Source: Parus major (taxonomy: Eukaryota > Chordata > Aves > Passeriformes > Paridae). Taken from it: DNA of 64,000 nt. Below are positions 11,921 through 23,706 of the stretch, piece by piece. The position numbers and the translations under genes were made by a program. The notes below the pieces were generated by a model. The model was not told the origin of the DNA. It saw only the letters and a list, made by a program, of their open reading frames with translations, and ran no database searches. Where the stretch lies: contig NC_031773.1 in assembly GCF_001522545.3 (NCBI RefSeq), positions 18,982,302-19,046,301 on the forward strand, given 5' to 3'. The stretch's first letter is position 1; each line of letters opens with the position of its first letter.

Positions 11921-13792
11921 GTGTATATACTACTTAATCCTCTTTGAGCCAGTGACTAAAAGTTGTTTTTAACCACTTCTTGCCTTTTCATCTAGTTAAA
12001 TACAAGCAGCTTCAAAATAAACCTACCCAACAGACCCAGCCTCCCACTTCAATAGATGTGGTTCTGAAGCTAACAAGGGCCATGGCGAATTATTAACACT
12101 AGGCTGATCACTGCATATAAAAACTAATGTAAGGCTGTGTTTACATCCATTACTTAAAGGGAGAGAAAGGGGCTGAAGAACAAGAAGAGCAAACATTACA
12201 CAAGGGCAGCAAACACCTTAAGCCCTGGGGTGGGGGATAGCTAGGCCATGATCAGAGAGAGGAAAACATAAAAGAGAGAAGAGTTTGGAGGGAGCAGGGC
12301 TGGGATGCAGAAAGCAGCCAGAGTAACAAGGTCCTGCAGGAGGAGGTTGCAAGGAGTCAAGCAGCTCAGAAAAGCAGAAAGTCCCATCCCAGCTGGAGGT
12401 GGTTCGTGACACTAGATGTTGCCCACGCAGTTCCTCTCCCCATCTCTCCCTCCATGTTCCCTGACAGCAGAGAGGAGCCACGGGCAGCCAGGATCGTCCC
12501 TGATGTGAGGCTGGGTCTGGGGAGTGGCTCACACAGAGACCCCTCCGACCCTGCTTGTCCCTGCCCACACAGCATCTGCTGCAGTGCCCCTTTCTGACCA
12601 CCCAGCTGCCTCCTATCTGCACAGATTATTTTTTTACACCTATGCAATTGATCCAAAATATATTAATTTGGTGTTGATATAGGTTCCGTTTCCCTGACAA
12701 GGGCTGTCCTGCTCGAGGCGTGACAGTCCTCTCCACTTCAATGCTCTGGAGACACTGTTGACTCTACACCAACATTATACCATATGTAGCAAGTTTAAAA
12801 CAAACCCAGATGTCCCGGAAAGGCTACATGATTTATGTGCATTAACAGCTTTAGAAATACATTTCAGAAGCAGGCAGGATCCCACAGATGCCTAGAAGTC
12901 CTCCTGCCTCTCAGCTATGCTCCAATTTTGGAGCTATGGAGCAAATGTTCAGAGTTGCAGCCACCCACAGGAAGCTTCACCCACACATTCCCCCTGACAG
13001 ACAGAACTGTATTCAAAATCAACACCCCAGAAGCACAACCAGCAGGTTATGCCAGTTGTATTTATCATCCACAACTGTGCTGCCACAGCCTAAACTAATC
13101 ATGCAGAAAAGCACTTACTCTGTAGCTTCAAAAGTCAGCTCAGGCTCCAAATTTTAAAGAAAGCATTTTGATCCTCCTAAGTTTCCTCTCCATCTGAGAC
13201 ATCCTGAACACATTCTAAAATCATGAACGTATTTAGCTCAGATTCCTTTGTACTTAATTCTTAATACTTGTAACCCTGACAAGTCCCTGGTCTGCGCCCT
13301 AACTTTTCCAGCAGCTCCAGATGCTAAGAGGGAAGCAGCAGGTTTAAGGAGACCAGAGCATGCTGCTCTGAACAATATATATTGCACAACCTTATCAACT
13401 CGTATCTTCTAGAGATGGCTGCATAATATGCTGAAATTTTGGTTTTACTACTGGAAAATTAATGCGCCTCAGTGTGAAAACTGTCTTTCTCATTTGTACA
13501 GTAAGTTTACCTCATTGCATCAATTAAAATAATCCTGACCTGCCAAGAATCTCAAGGTGCCCATAACCACACAACCCCCAAAGTTTTGGTATCATTTTCG
13601 AATGCCATTGTTAAGCTGCTGGCTGCTAACAGATGCAACGAAGTATATCTCCTATTAATGTTAAAGGAACAGTAGAAACATGTCATCTTAAAGGAAAGCT
13701 TAAAGCATTAAATATATTGAGACTAACTGTTGGGCTCCTAAGATTTACTGGGGTTTTAAGAACCTTTCCTTGAGTAATCATGCCTTGGGCTG

Positions 13793-13807
13793 AAAAAAAA
13801 AAAAAAA
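13793..13807. repeat. A15 homopolymer
   Basis: An uninterrupted run of 15 A. No retrotransposon body is recognisable upstream, so it need not be an insertion tail. Confidence 0.9.
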
Positions 13808-14846
13808 GAGTTCTCTCAAAAGGCATATAACTTCTCTCATTCACTTGTAACAAAGAAAGATATATGATGTGAAATGCTGAGCACCACCAGAAAGAGAAAC
13901 AAGCTCAGGAAGAATTGCATCCACTTATCTTTGGAGGCCTAAAGATTTTCAGTAGCTTCACACTAACTCAAGAGATTTTTATCCTTCTGCCTTTTGTTTG
14001 CTTACCAGACTTCCATTTTATCTTTTCTCTTCCTACACCATATTCCATTCTTTAATGACTGTGCACAAGGTTGGTATCCTGTCTGTTTCTGCCTCTACTC
14101 CTTACTGGATGAAGCAAACTGAGCAGCTGCCTCTGGGTGAAGATGAAAAGTAGCCCCAGCCTATCCTAGCACCATCCATATTTTCTTTTCCTGAACATGG
14201 AAACCTGTCCATCAGCTCATCATTATGTGGTTTTACTGCTGGTAGTGTGCAGTTGCTTCAGGATTTGGGGTACAATCCCTCAGGGGAGTTTCTATAGCAA
14301 TCTTCTACACAAGACTTGTTACCATTCTTTTTTTCATTATTCTTTTTCCTTTCATAAGCTTCCTTACCTTTTGCTGTGTAAGTAAACGAATAAACACATC
14401 AAAGATAAACAGACACTGCAGATACAAGAGACCATTACCCTTAGATGATTACCTGGATAAAACTGAATTGGACCGCCCACTACAAGAACACATATTTTGA
14501 ATTACAAATTAAAAGACACAGTAAATGATCGATTTCTTGATATATGGAGAAGACATAAACAAGGTGGTCTGCAGATCTGTAGAGAATTGCTTTTCATGTA
14601 ATTCTATATATCCTCCCTTGCTCTCACTTTCCATATCCAAGCGAACAAAACAAGGACAGCTGAACTGAATTAGTGAGCATCCAAAAATATCTAGCCCATC
14701 TTTCTTAAAAACACAGAGGGATGTTTCTAGTTTGCCAAAAAAGAAGCAGTATTTTTAATACTGCCATTCTCAAATAAACTGCCTCTTGACTGTCTGAATT
14801 ACAAACTACTGTCTTAGGGAGATGAAACAAAGAACATGTGAAAATA

Positions 14847-14874
14847 CCATGTATAGAATAGCCATGTATAGAAT
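14847..14874. repeat. 15-bp-period tandem duplication
   Basis: CCATGTATAGAAT occurs at 14847-14859 and again at 14862-14874, separated by AG. Confidence 0.9.
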
Positions 14875-16750
14875 GAGCAGCATGGGAATCAGTTGGCAGC
14901 CATATCTATACTGTCCCCCATCATATTTTTATTAATTTTTATTCAAACCAATGGCCTGTAAAATCAAGAGGATTTTGCTGAGTAAAATCTCAGTGCCTAG
15001 CATGGGCTTTGTTAGATTGTTTTGTTTTGTTTTACATAAAACTTTTCCTCCTAATTGCCAGTCATCTACAGGTATTTTCACCTTCCAAGACCAAGCTGAA
15101 ATTTTTCCATGGGATTAGGGGCAAAGGAGACAGCAACAGTAAACCTCATGTTGAGGAATGCAAGAGAAACAAAAAACTTTGGAAGTACTAGTCATGCTGG
15201 AATCCAGATATTAACATCAGAAGACATGCTCTTGTGTCAGGGTCCACTGGACACATATTTGAAATACTGAGCCTAGTCATTTATTTACAACAAAAACATA
15301 GCCAAAGCCAAGTTTCAAAAAGCTGCAGGAATCCTAACCTTTGCAAACTTATCTGTGAGCCAGCACAGTGCGTGCTTAGACCTTACAACGAGTATTTACA
15401 AGAGAAAAATCTTTTCCATCATCTTCAAAGGGAGTTAGACATCACGTATGAGTGGTTTAAACTGGAAAAAGTCCATGCATAAAGAAGAGAGAACTTTATG
15501 TTTGGCCACGATCATGGTACTTCCCTCTTGCAGGAGAGGATTAAAATAGAACCACGTAGACAAGCAGCTACAACTTCAGAGTGCTGCATTTGGAGATACC
15601 TTCTCATGGATAAAACACGCACATGCAAATGAATTAAGCAAGAGACTTTGTTGTTTCTATACTGTGATCATTTCTGGTTTTAAATGCCTGGGTGGTGTTT
15701 GGAAACTATGGGCAAAAGGTAACTTGGTAGAATGACAAAAAGAATTTGGATTTTGAGGTAGGGCAGGGCAGGGCATTAAAATGAAGTGGTATCTTCCTAC
15801 CATATAAATGTAGATATGTTTTGAGAGAGAGAAAAAACCAATTACAGTGCTGTAGGCTGAACTAAAGAAGCATTTGTCTCTATCCTTTTTTTTAAAACAA
15901 ACAAAAAACCTCCAATCCTTGCATCTTGTTCTGTTTTGTTTTGTTGCCTGCCCAAACACACCTAAAAAAGACAAGGGAGACATTGAAGGGCCATTCAAGG
16001 TAGCACTGGGTAGCAGGCAGGAAAGGTGAAACAATGGCCAGTGTTCAGAAGCCCGCCTTCCAACAAATTCTCTGGGTTTATAGCTTTGAAGGACACCTCA
16101 CACCAATCCTGATGGCAGGGCTGTATGCCAAGCCTGGGGAAAGAAGATCAAAGGACAGCAGCATTTCAAGAGAAGGAAGCACTGAGCAAGTTCAGAATCA
16201 CTGCCCTGTGCCTCCAGGGAAACAAGCTGGCTTGCAGCACCAGCATAGGAAAAGCTGCACCATCTGATAAAAAAGCATGAGCAAGTCAGATTGGTCTGAA
16301 ATACAGACATATACATCCTTTTTTGCTCTGCTGAAGTACAAAATACAATTGTGCAAGTGAATCAGTGACAATTTTTGGAAGGACTTCTCCACTCGCTCCA
16401 GCCAGCTGCTAAATGAGACTCTCAAAGAGAAAGCTGTACAGGTACCCACCCATCACCAGGAGGCTGCCCCCTCACAAGCTGCTGCTCTGGAGGATGCATT
16501 TGGGCAGAGATGACAAAACACCTCGCTTTATCCAGTATTCAGCAAGAGCCCGAAAGGAGGAAGGATGCAAATGGTCCAGGAAACTGTTTCCTTTCAGAAG
16601 TGAAAAGACACAGACCAAAGCTTACTTCTTCTGTTGTTACCCTATGTCAAAAAATATGTCTGCAATCATGAGTCAGAGACCTTTAAATAATGTATTATAT
16701 GTCCATCTCTTTTGAAAAGTGTATTTTGGTACTAAATTATTAAAGATATT

Positions 16751-16755
<5 letters not shown>

Positions 16756-16800
<45 letters not shown>

Positions 16801-16831
16801 ATATATATATGTATGTATGTATGTATGTATG
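16756..16831. repeat. Compound TA/TG/TATG microsatellite
   Basis: About 33 bases of (TA)n lead into a GTATGTGTGTGT stretch, a second short (TA)n block, and then (TATG)n of about five units. The nested pattern is typical of a microsatellite that gained TA-to-TG transitions which then spread by slippage. It is likely length-polymorphic, and the TA blocks may melt or form cruciforms. Confidence 0.95.
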
Positions 16832-19800
16832 CATTTTTATTTTGATATATATAAATCACTAGTTGATGCATAATGAATTAAAATAAAACAGATGCAATGC
16901 ATCTATGGAATGTGCCCATATGAAACACAACTGAAAAGGCTAAAAATATTTAGTTAGGAAAGAAAATTAATAAAATTAAATCATAAACAATATAGATCCA
17001 AACACAGCAATTTACCTTTTGAAAATTCACAGGCTAATAAAAGAAAATGCATTTTGAAAAGAAAATACAGTGCACAAGAGACTGACACTGTCATCAAGAC
17101 AACAGAGACAAACACCAGATAATGATGACAGGAATGAAATCAAAAACACCAGCCTGGTTAGAGGATTGAAATTCAGGTATAAGAGGGACTTTGGACAAGC
17201 TCTAACTTCCATGAGTAGATGGAGTAGTACAGTATTACCACTGATCCCCAACGCCACCCTGGCCCAGCACAGCCCACAGAGGAAGCCCCCTAAAGTCTTG
17301 CACCTTTTTTCACAAGATCATTTCTTTCCTCTATCAAACAAAGTATCTCCTGTTACTGTAGCTCTCCTTGGCCACAGGAGTTGATTAGAATTATCCAGTG
17401 GAGCTCACATCACCCTGGATGGGTGGAGGACAATTATGGCTCAGCTGTTCTGCCTGTCCAGTTCTGTCTGCCCACACTGATGTTCTCCAGCAGCTGAGCT
17501 GTTCATGGAGTGGACACAGAGCTTTAGCCCTTTTCCCTACTGCCTGCAGCAGGATATCATGTACTTTCATATAAAAATAATATACAGTGCTGTGTGAGAC
17601 TAAACATAGGTAGAAAATTGCCTTGGTATTGGAGGGAAAAATCCTTTGTAATATGTTACAGATGCAGAAATTGTTACTGTCCTAAACATTTTCCATCCTT
17701 GCCTTCTGTGCAAAGCTTGAGACCATCACGAGGACAAACAACATTGCAGAAGGTCACCAGCAGCCCTAAATACAATTCATGGAAGGCAGAAGTCAAAATT
17801 ATTTTCACCTTAAATAGTACATCCCATTTTCTGCTTTATCTTGAGTATAAAAAAGATGTGAAATATAAGATAGTCTCAAAATGTCAATTTGGACTGAGTT
17901 CCCCAGGCAAAGCAGGGAAAAGGCTAATGTTAGAGGAGAATAATCTGTTTACTACTTATATTGGTAAAGCTTTCCTGGCACTACTGTGCAAGAGTTCTAA
18001 GGAAAGGGATATGAGCAGCTTATTTTTTAAGTACCTCACTAAAATCAGCTTCAGTTTGAATATTTAAACTTTAAAGCAATCTTTTTGTAGCCAAGTTTGC
18101 CTCCAAGAAAAAAAACAAACAAACAGGGTAGGGGGAGGAGAAAGGACCTCCCAGATCAACTTTGCCATGTGAACTGGAGGCAGAAGCTAAATAGTTTTTG
18201 GCACTTATTTTTTTATTTGTAAACAGTAACATGGGAGAAGAGACACAGGTCTTTGCTTAGCTGTTTCATTGCTGAAACCAGAATTATGGACCACATCCTT
18301 TCTAATATTCCACAGCAACAGCACAGCACAGCACAGCAAATAGCTCTCACTGGGAGCCAACTAACCTTTCTTTATCAGCTCAGAAAACCAGGCACTTGGA
18401 GAATGCAGTTTCTCTTCTCAAGGTGAAGAGCTCAAGGGCTGCAGTGGATAATACTCCAAAGTGTTCATTTTGCCTCTGCTGATTATGAAGAAAGCCTGGA
18501 TTCTTCAGTTTCTACTGTACTTGTATTTTCACCAAGAAGCATTTCTTTCCATTCATGAAGAAAAACAAGCAAAGCTCTCAGCTCCCAAACTGGAACACTC
18601 TTGTCAAAGACTTTAACACATTAGACTGGCAAGATTCAGGAGACTTGATGTGAAAGAACACAACTAGGCAGTGATGACAAAAGGGTAGCTTGACAGCTTA
18701 TTGACTGAGAATGGCTTTCACACCAGGAGGAAAAGAATAAACATATTTTTTTGCATGCCAGATATGATGCAGTAATATAAGTAATCATACAGATAGCTGA
18801 TTCTACAGCAGACCTTACAGATAACTGCAGGGTACAAAATAAGTTTTAAGCTACACAATACTTCTTATGCACTAGGCCACCATGAGGTGATCATGAGGCA
18901 GATGTAAAAGTTGTAGACCAAGGATAAGATTTTGAATGCAGAGTCCAGAAAGTCCCTCTAAAAAGGCTTGGAGCCCAACTGCTTCTTACTTCCCTAATGA
19001 TGCAATTTGGCCTAACAAAACCAATTCTGTCTCCTCAGAAGCCCTGCTTCTGTTATGGCATGCTACATGCCATGACATAATCAATTCTCTGTTCTGTTCT
19101 AAACTCAAAAAATAGTTTTGTGTTAGCCTGTACAGTTTCCAGAAAGTTACACTAGGTCAAGCTCTACACAGCAGAAATGTTCCTGTTCCAAAGAGTTCTG
19201 CTAAACTTTTACCCATCCTTTTCCTCCCTTCTTACTGTTCCTCCCTTTCTGTTATGAATTGTTGTTTTCTGATGTCAGACTATTTGAATATATGTCATGC
19301 AGAAAGGCAGATTGCTTTTATTTGCTCTCCTGTCCGGCTGTAACCAATCCCTCTGTCACTTTTCTAAATACTCTCCTTCCATTTTAAAGCTTGCTACAGC
19401 ATTTGTGTTGCTCTTAGTGATGTGTGAAATTTTCTCACTCCCTTCTCCTTACCAGCCCCTGGTACATGCATTCATGCAAAGTAGAAATGTGGACATAAGG
19501 TACAGGATGGAGAGGACTGTGAGCAGTGTCTGAGAACGCCACCTCAAGCCCGTTAGTCCACTAGCAATTTAAATTAAAAGATTTACAAGGGGTGCACTGA
19601 TTGATCTGAGAAGCTGGATCCTGCCTGCTGCTTAAAAAAAGCCCCAAATTACTATTTTTTCAAGGTGTTGCCAAGGGATGTATAGTCCATTTATAGAAGC
19701 ACATAACATATTGGTGGCCCACAACCCAGGCTAAACCTAAACTAAACTAGGAAGTGAATTAATATAAACCATTTCGCATCAAGACTCAAGGGTCTAAAAT

Positions 19801-20185
19801 GAAAAATAAGGGATTTTTTTCTCTATAGTTTGCTGATGCTTTTTTGCAGCTATGAACAAACAGCCACCTTTAAACAGAGTGCTTGGAGAGCATCTTTAAG
19901 CAGGTTCTTTCATTCCTTCTCAGAAACCTGAACAACAGCAACCATGATAAAAGCAACTTCAAGTCATAATCAATAACATTGTTCCCATTTAATTCATGTT
20001 TTCTCAATACAATTGCTGTCTAAGAGGTCAGAGAAAAAGACATTTGTATTCTGAAGAGTTATACTCTAATGTGCTTTCAGCACATTAAAAATATTTTCTA
20101 TGACTGTTCTACAACAATAAAAAATGTTACCATAAATACATAAGCAACAAGAGAAGGACTAAGACTGACAATCTCCATCCTTTAT
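16832..20185. other. Noncoding stretch, no gene seen
   Basis: The largest open frame, 17594-18067 on the + strand (157 codons), has no recognisable domain, no convincing start context and ordinary AT-rich composition, so I do not call it a gene. The stretch holds a (CAGCA)4 repeat at 18319 and otherwise nothing I can name. Confidence 0.6.
18319..18338. repeat. (CAGCA)4 pentanucleotide repeat
   Basis: Four uninterrupted CAGCA units. Confidence 0.85.
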
Positions 20186-20523
20186 TGGAGGTAGGGGGAA
20201 ACACAGGGACAAAGGACAAGGAAAAGGCTGAGGTACTTAATGCCATCTTTGCCTCAGTCTTTAACAGTAAAACCAGCTGTTCTCTGGGTACCCAAACCCC
20301 CCGAGCTCAGGGACAGGGATGAGGAGCAGAATGAAGCCTCTGCAATCCAGGAGGAAATGGTCACTGACCTGCTACACCACTTACACACACAAATCCATGG
20401 GGCTGGATGGGATCCACCCAAGGGATCCGCTGAGGAGCTGGCAGAATTGCTCACAGAGCCACTTTCCGTCATTTACCAGCTAACCAGGGAGGTGCCAGTT
20501 GACAGGAAACTACAGATGGACTG
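20186..20523 (+). mobile_element. CR1 LINE fragment, ORF2 segment before the RT domain
   Basis: Conceptual translation matches the part of avian CR1 ORF2 between the endonuclease and reverse-transcriptase domains. Recognisable pieces are KDKEKAEVLNA, FASVFNSKTSCSLG, RDEEQNEASAIQEEMV, DLLHHL, ELAELLTEPLSVIYQ and EVPV. They lie in more than one frame: a shift separates the FNSK piece from the RDEEQNEA piece, and the usual DGIHPR block is out of frame beside GAGWDPP. The copy is truncated at both ends, lacks the catalytic domains, and is dead. The open frame at 20240-20524 is this relic and not a host gene. Confidence 0.9.
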
Positions 20524-22308
20524 AGATCATACTGGTAGAATGGCATATACACCATCCAATTAAAATTAGTACAATCTTTTTAGCTTTACCTAAGCTTAGC
20601 TGCAACATTTCAATTTGCGAACACCACCTTAAAAGTCTTATCAAAGACCCTTGTGTATTTTCCTTATAACCAAAACTCTCTTTCTCTCTCATTCCCTCAC
20701 CTCTAAATACAGTATAAAACTCTTAAAGGTGGAAACTCAGAGGTGAAAGAAATCTTCCTGATACACACTGTAATGCTACCATCCAGAGCAGAGCAACCAG
20801 AGCTTAACATGTGTTTTTGTTCAAGATTAGCAAAACTCCAATGAATGTTTCTTTTCTTTATCAGCACTAAAAATATTCCAACATCCTCACGTCAGCAATT
20901 ACATATTTTTGAAACAGAGATCTCCTATTAGACTTGTTTATTATCAGCAAAAAGTAATTTTGCCATATTTTGCTTTCCAGATCCCCTCTCCCAAAGAGCA
21001 ACCATCAAGCACTGCTGATATCTTTAATTTTTTTAAGTTTTATTTTGTCCAAACAAACATGGAAATCAGTTTTCATTCAAATGTTCAATGAGCTCAAGAG
21101 TTAGAGTTACAAAGGTCTGTCTTCGTGAAGCTGTTTTTTTCTTTTCAGGTTAAATATATTCTTTTGTATTTAAATTGGACAGTAGTCATGATTTGGTTTG
21201 GTTTTCAAAGCATGGTTCTAATCCAACCACTAAATAAAAAAATAAATCCAGAACTGAACTGTAGCTAAGTGTAAGCATATGTAATACTGAGCACACTGAG
21301 ACCATGCAGGGCACTGTTGATCTTGGACACTCAAAGGAATTTTATTCAAAGTTCAATGATCTTTGGGGGTGACTCCCTCAACCTCTTAATTTTCTGTGTT
21401 ATCTCAGGACACTTAATCTGTCGCAAAATGAAAAAAAAAAGCAAAAATACTGAGTCTCAACTCAACTTCTTCAATAGCTCCCAGACAAGTTTTTCCATTT
21501 CTTCTCTTAAACTGACACAATATAGTGAATTGGGGAAAGGAGAGGGACTGTAGGGAAGGAAGAGCTTTCTTCAGGGAATATTCCAAGCTCATCTGCTCAT
21601 CTGCACTTTACTGTAGTCCTTTCTTGGGACAGAAAAACCATTCAGAATGTAAATCTATTAAATATGGGAGTATATAAAAGACAATGAGAACACTGTGGGG
21701 TAAAAAAAAAAAAAAAAAAAAGTGAATGTTGGCAGCAGTCCCTATTTGCACCAGTGACCTCACTAAAGGGCTGCCACTGAAGAGGAAAGTTAGGCACCAT
21801 GGACTGCCCTTCACCAATATATACCAATAAATATCAATGTCTGTGTGGCATCTGCTTGGGGCCAAAATCAAACCTCAGCCTGGTGGAGGAAGGCTCTCCA
21901 CTGCAGCACCATTCTCCAGAGTCCTTCCTCTTTCAAAACCAAATTTAAGCTGTAGGAACAGCTTAGGTTGTTAGGTTGACAGAGGTACTGTCAGCCAGCT
22001 AGACATGTTAACAAACGGTATGGTAATCACCTACATATTAAAGGGGGAAGTTGAAGCCAAGATTTTAGAGTATGATTAATGGTTTCTGGGTGTACAATTC
22101 AAGGTACTGTGAAGAAATGCTGAGTTCAGCTTCTGAAGAAAAAAAAAATCAAGACTCCTTTAACATCCCTTAAGCTAAACCAGCTTTGGGTTCCCCAACC
22201 ACTGTTTTGGGATGCTTGCCATGAGGACCTTGAGAGAATTACCTTCTACCTTGGGAAATTAATTAAGCTGCAATACATCACATTTAAAAGCTGGTGTCCT
22301 TGCTTCAG
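20524..22308. other. Noncoding stretch, no gene seen
   Basis: AT-rich sequence with a 20-base A run at 21702. Short open frames of 60-87 codons on both strands show no domain; two on the - strand are driven by the A run read as poly-Phe. Confidence 0.65.
21702..21721. repeat. A20 homopolymer
   Basis: The longest homopolymer in the window. No recognisable retroelement lies immediately upstream. It is prone to length error in sequencing and to polymorphism. Confidence 0.9.
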
Positions 22309-22406
22309 GTTGCACTTCGATCTTTGTTCAGCCAGCCTCTGTGGGTGGGGTGAATGCGCACTTAGAGATGGGAAAAATAAAAGGTCTTTCCTGAGGGCCT
22401 GGGCAG
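22309..22406 (+). other. Exon-like segment, unconfirmed
   Basis: The 98-bp segment is preceded by TGTCCTTGCTTCAG, a fair acceptor, and followed by CAG|GTGAGT, a perfect consensus donor, at 22406/22407. A second good donor, GAG|GTAAGC, lies about 19 bases further on. One of the three + frames is open across the whole segment. I do not recognise the 32-residue translation. The downstream sequence to about 22720 is GC-rich but poor in CpG. This could be an exon of a noncoding RNA or chance splice-site matches. Confidence 0.2.
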
Positions 22407-23678
22407 GTGAGTGAGTTTCCATGAGGTAAGCAAGGGCGTGAGCCCATGGGCGTGCTGCAACGGCCCCAGTGCCTGCTCTTCCCCATGGAGCACATATGGC
22501 ATCCTGCTGCCAGCACACACGGTGGGACCATCCCTGCTCACCCTGCTGCTCAGCCCTCAGGCCCACGCAGCCACTGCCACAGGCTCAGCAGGGACAGGGG
22601 GCTGGCCACTCACCCCACAGCACTGTGCAGTCACCTCGCCCCAGAGGGCAGCTCACACCACTGCAGGAGAGCAGAGGGCTCCTCTGGAGCAGGTGCTGTG
22701 TGACACCAGGCAGACATGGGCAGTGTAGGTCAGCTGATTTGCTGGTGGTGACTGTGAGGAATGGGGTCCAAAACTACCCGAGAGCATTTGGCTTTTGGCT
22801 AGGTCACTGTATTTCTCTCCCATACCAATGATCACTCAAACATCAATCAAATATTGTTCACTTTTTGACACAACAGCTACAGTCTGGTCTTCACAGAAGT
22901 CTCTCTCTCTCCATCTCTGCTTTCAAAATTGATCTCTCTGTGTGTAGGGGCCATATCTGATAACTGTTTAGCTGCTCCTGGGGATACTTCTGCACCAAAA
23001 AGATCCCAACAGCAAGAAACTCAGATCAACTCTGTTCTGGCACTGCCTGAATACCAGAAGGCAGCTGGACAAGATGCTTCCTTTGTCTTACTGTTTAACT
23101 GCTTGTAGATCTTGGATGTGTTTATGGCTCAGCCTGAAACACCTTAAAATGTCTGTGTACTAGGCACACTGGACTCATTCAGCAGAACCCAGTTTTACAA
23201 GCGAGATGAAGCTCAGCCTTCTTTCCACACTCACAGAGGACACACATTCAGTCTTAAAAAAAAAACCCCAACAGTCCTTCTTTTGCTAACCAAGGACACA
23301 AATCAAATGGCGCTGGCAGACTGTTCTCTTTTCTTGGTTCTACATAATTTTCCGTGCAAAAAATATTTTATGTGACCTCTGAATTCTTTCTTCTAGGTAC
23401 TCTGTTAAACTTTTGATTAGAAGACAAAAAATACAGTGCTCTTGCAACAGCTGTTTCCATGTACCGGTGGGTCAAGAATCCTCTTCACAGCCACAATACC
23501 TATAGTGCAACTATCCACCAAAGAGAAACATAAATTCCATGGAATTACTGCAGCAGCATTGAAGTGCATAAGCTGCCAAACCATACAGAAAGTTAATAGA
23601 TTTGTTTATGGACTAGACAAGGCTTAATTATACCAGGCAGCTATAAAGAACAGTAAATCCTCTCTCTTTTTGTCTTCA

Positions 23679-23706
23679 CCCCCCCCCGCCACTCCCCCCT
23701 TCTTTT
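23679..23706. repeat. C-rich tract
   Basis: Nine C followed by GCCACT, six C and a pyrimidine stretch. The G-rich complement has runs of nine and six G, so a G-quadruplex is conceivable but not a textbook four-run motif. Confidence 0.8.

Larger units (their letters stand above)
7465..16755. other. Noncoding stretch, no gene seen
   Basis: About 9 kb of AT-rich, mostly unique-looking sequence. Listed items inside are a 14-bp tandem duplication near 11890, a 15-base A run near 13793 and a 15-bp-period duplication near 14847. A GC-richer patch lies at about 12218-12600; it has a long pyrimidine tract ending in CAG near 12471, but I see no matching donor. Overlapping open frames on both strands there (up to 134 codons) have no recognisable domain. 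No CR1 or LTR sequence was seen. Confidence 0.6.

Noticed and set aside
12218..12656. GC-richer patch with a pyrimidine tract and CAG near 12471, possible exon
   Set aside because: No matching donor of good quality downstream, no recognisable peptide, few CpG.
17594..18067. 157-codon open frame, + strand
   Set aside because: No recognisable domain or splice context; one frame of this length is plausible by chance in 64 kb over six frames.
20240..20524. 94-codon open frame as a host gene
   Set aside because: Its translation is the CR1 ORF2 segment before the RT domain, with a frameshift; it is a transposon relic.
2935..20770. Shared 15-mer TCCTGATACACACTG at about 2938 and 20756
   Set aside because: A 15-base match is expected about once or twice by chance in a window this size, and the flanks do not match.
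22411..22831. Cluster of 85-120-codon frames in several frames
   Set aside because: Simultaneous openness in many frames reflects GC-rich, stop-poor composition and not coding selection.
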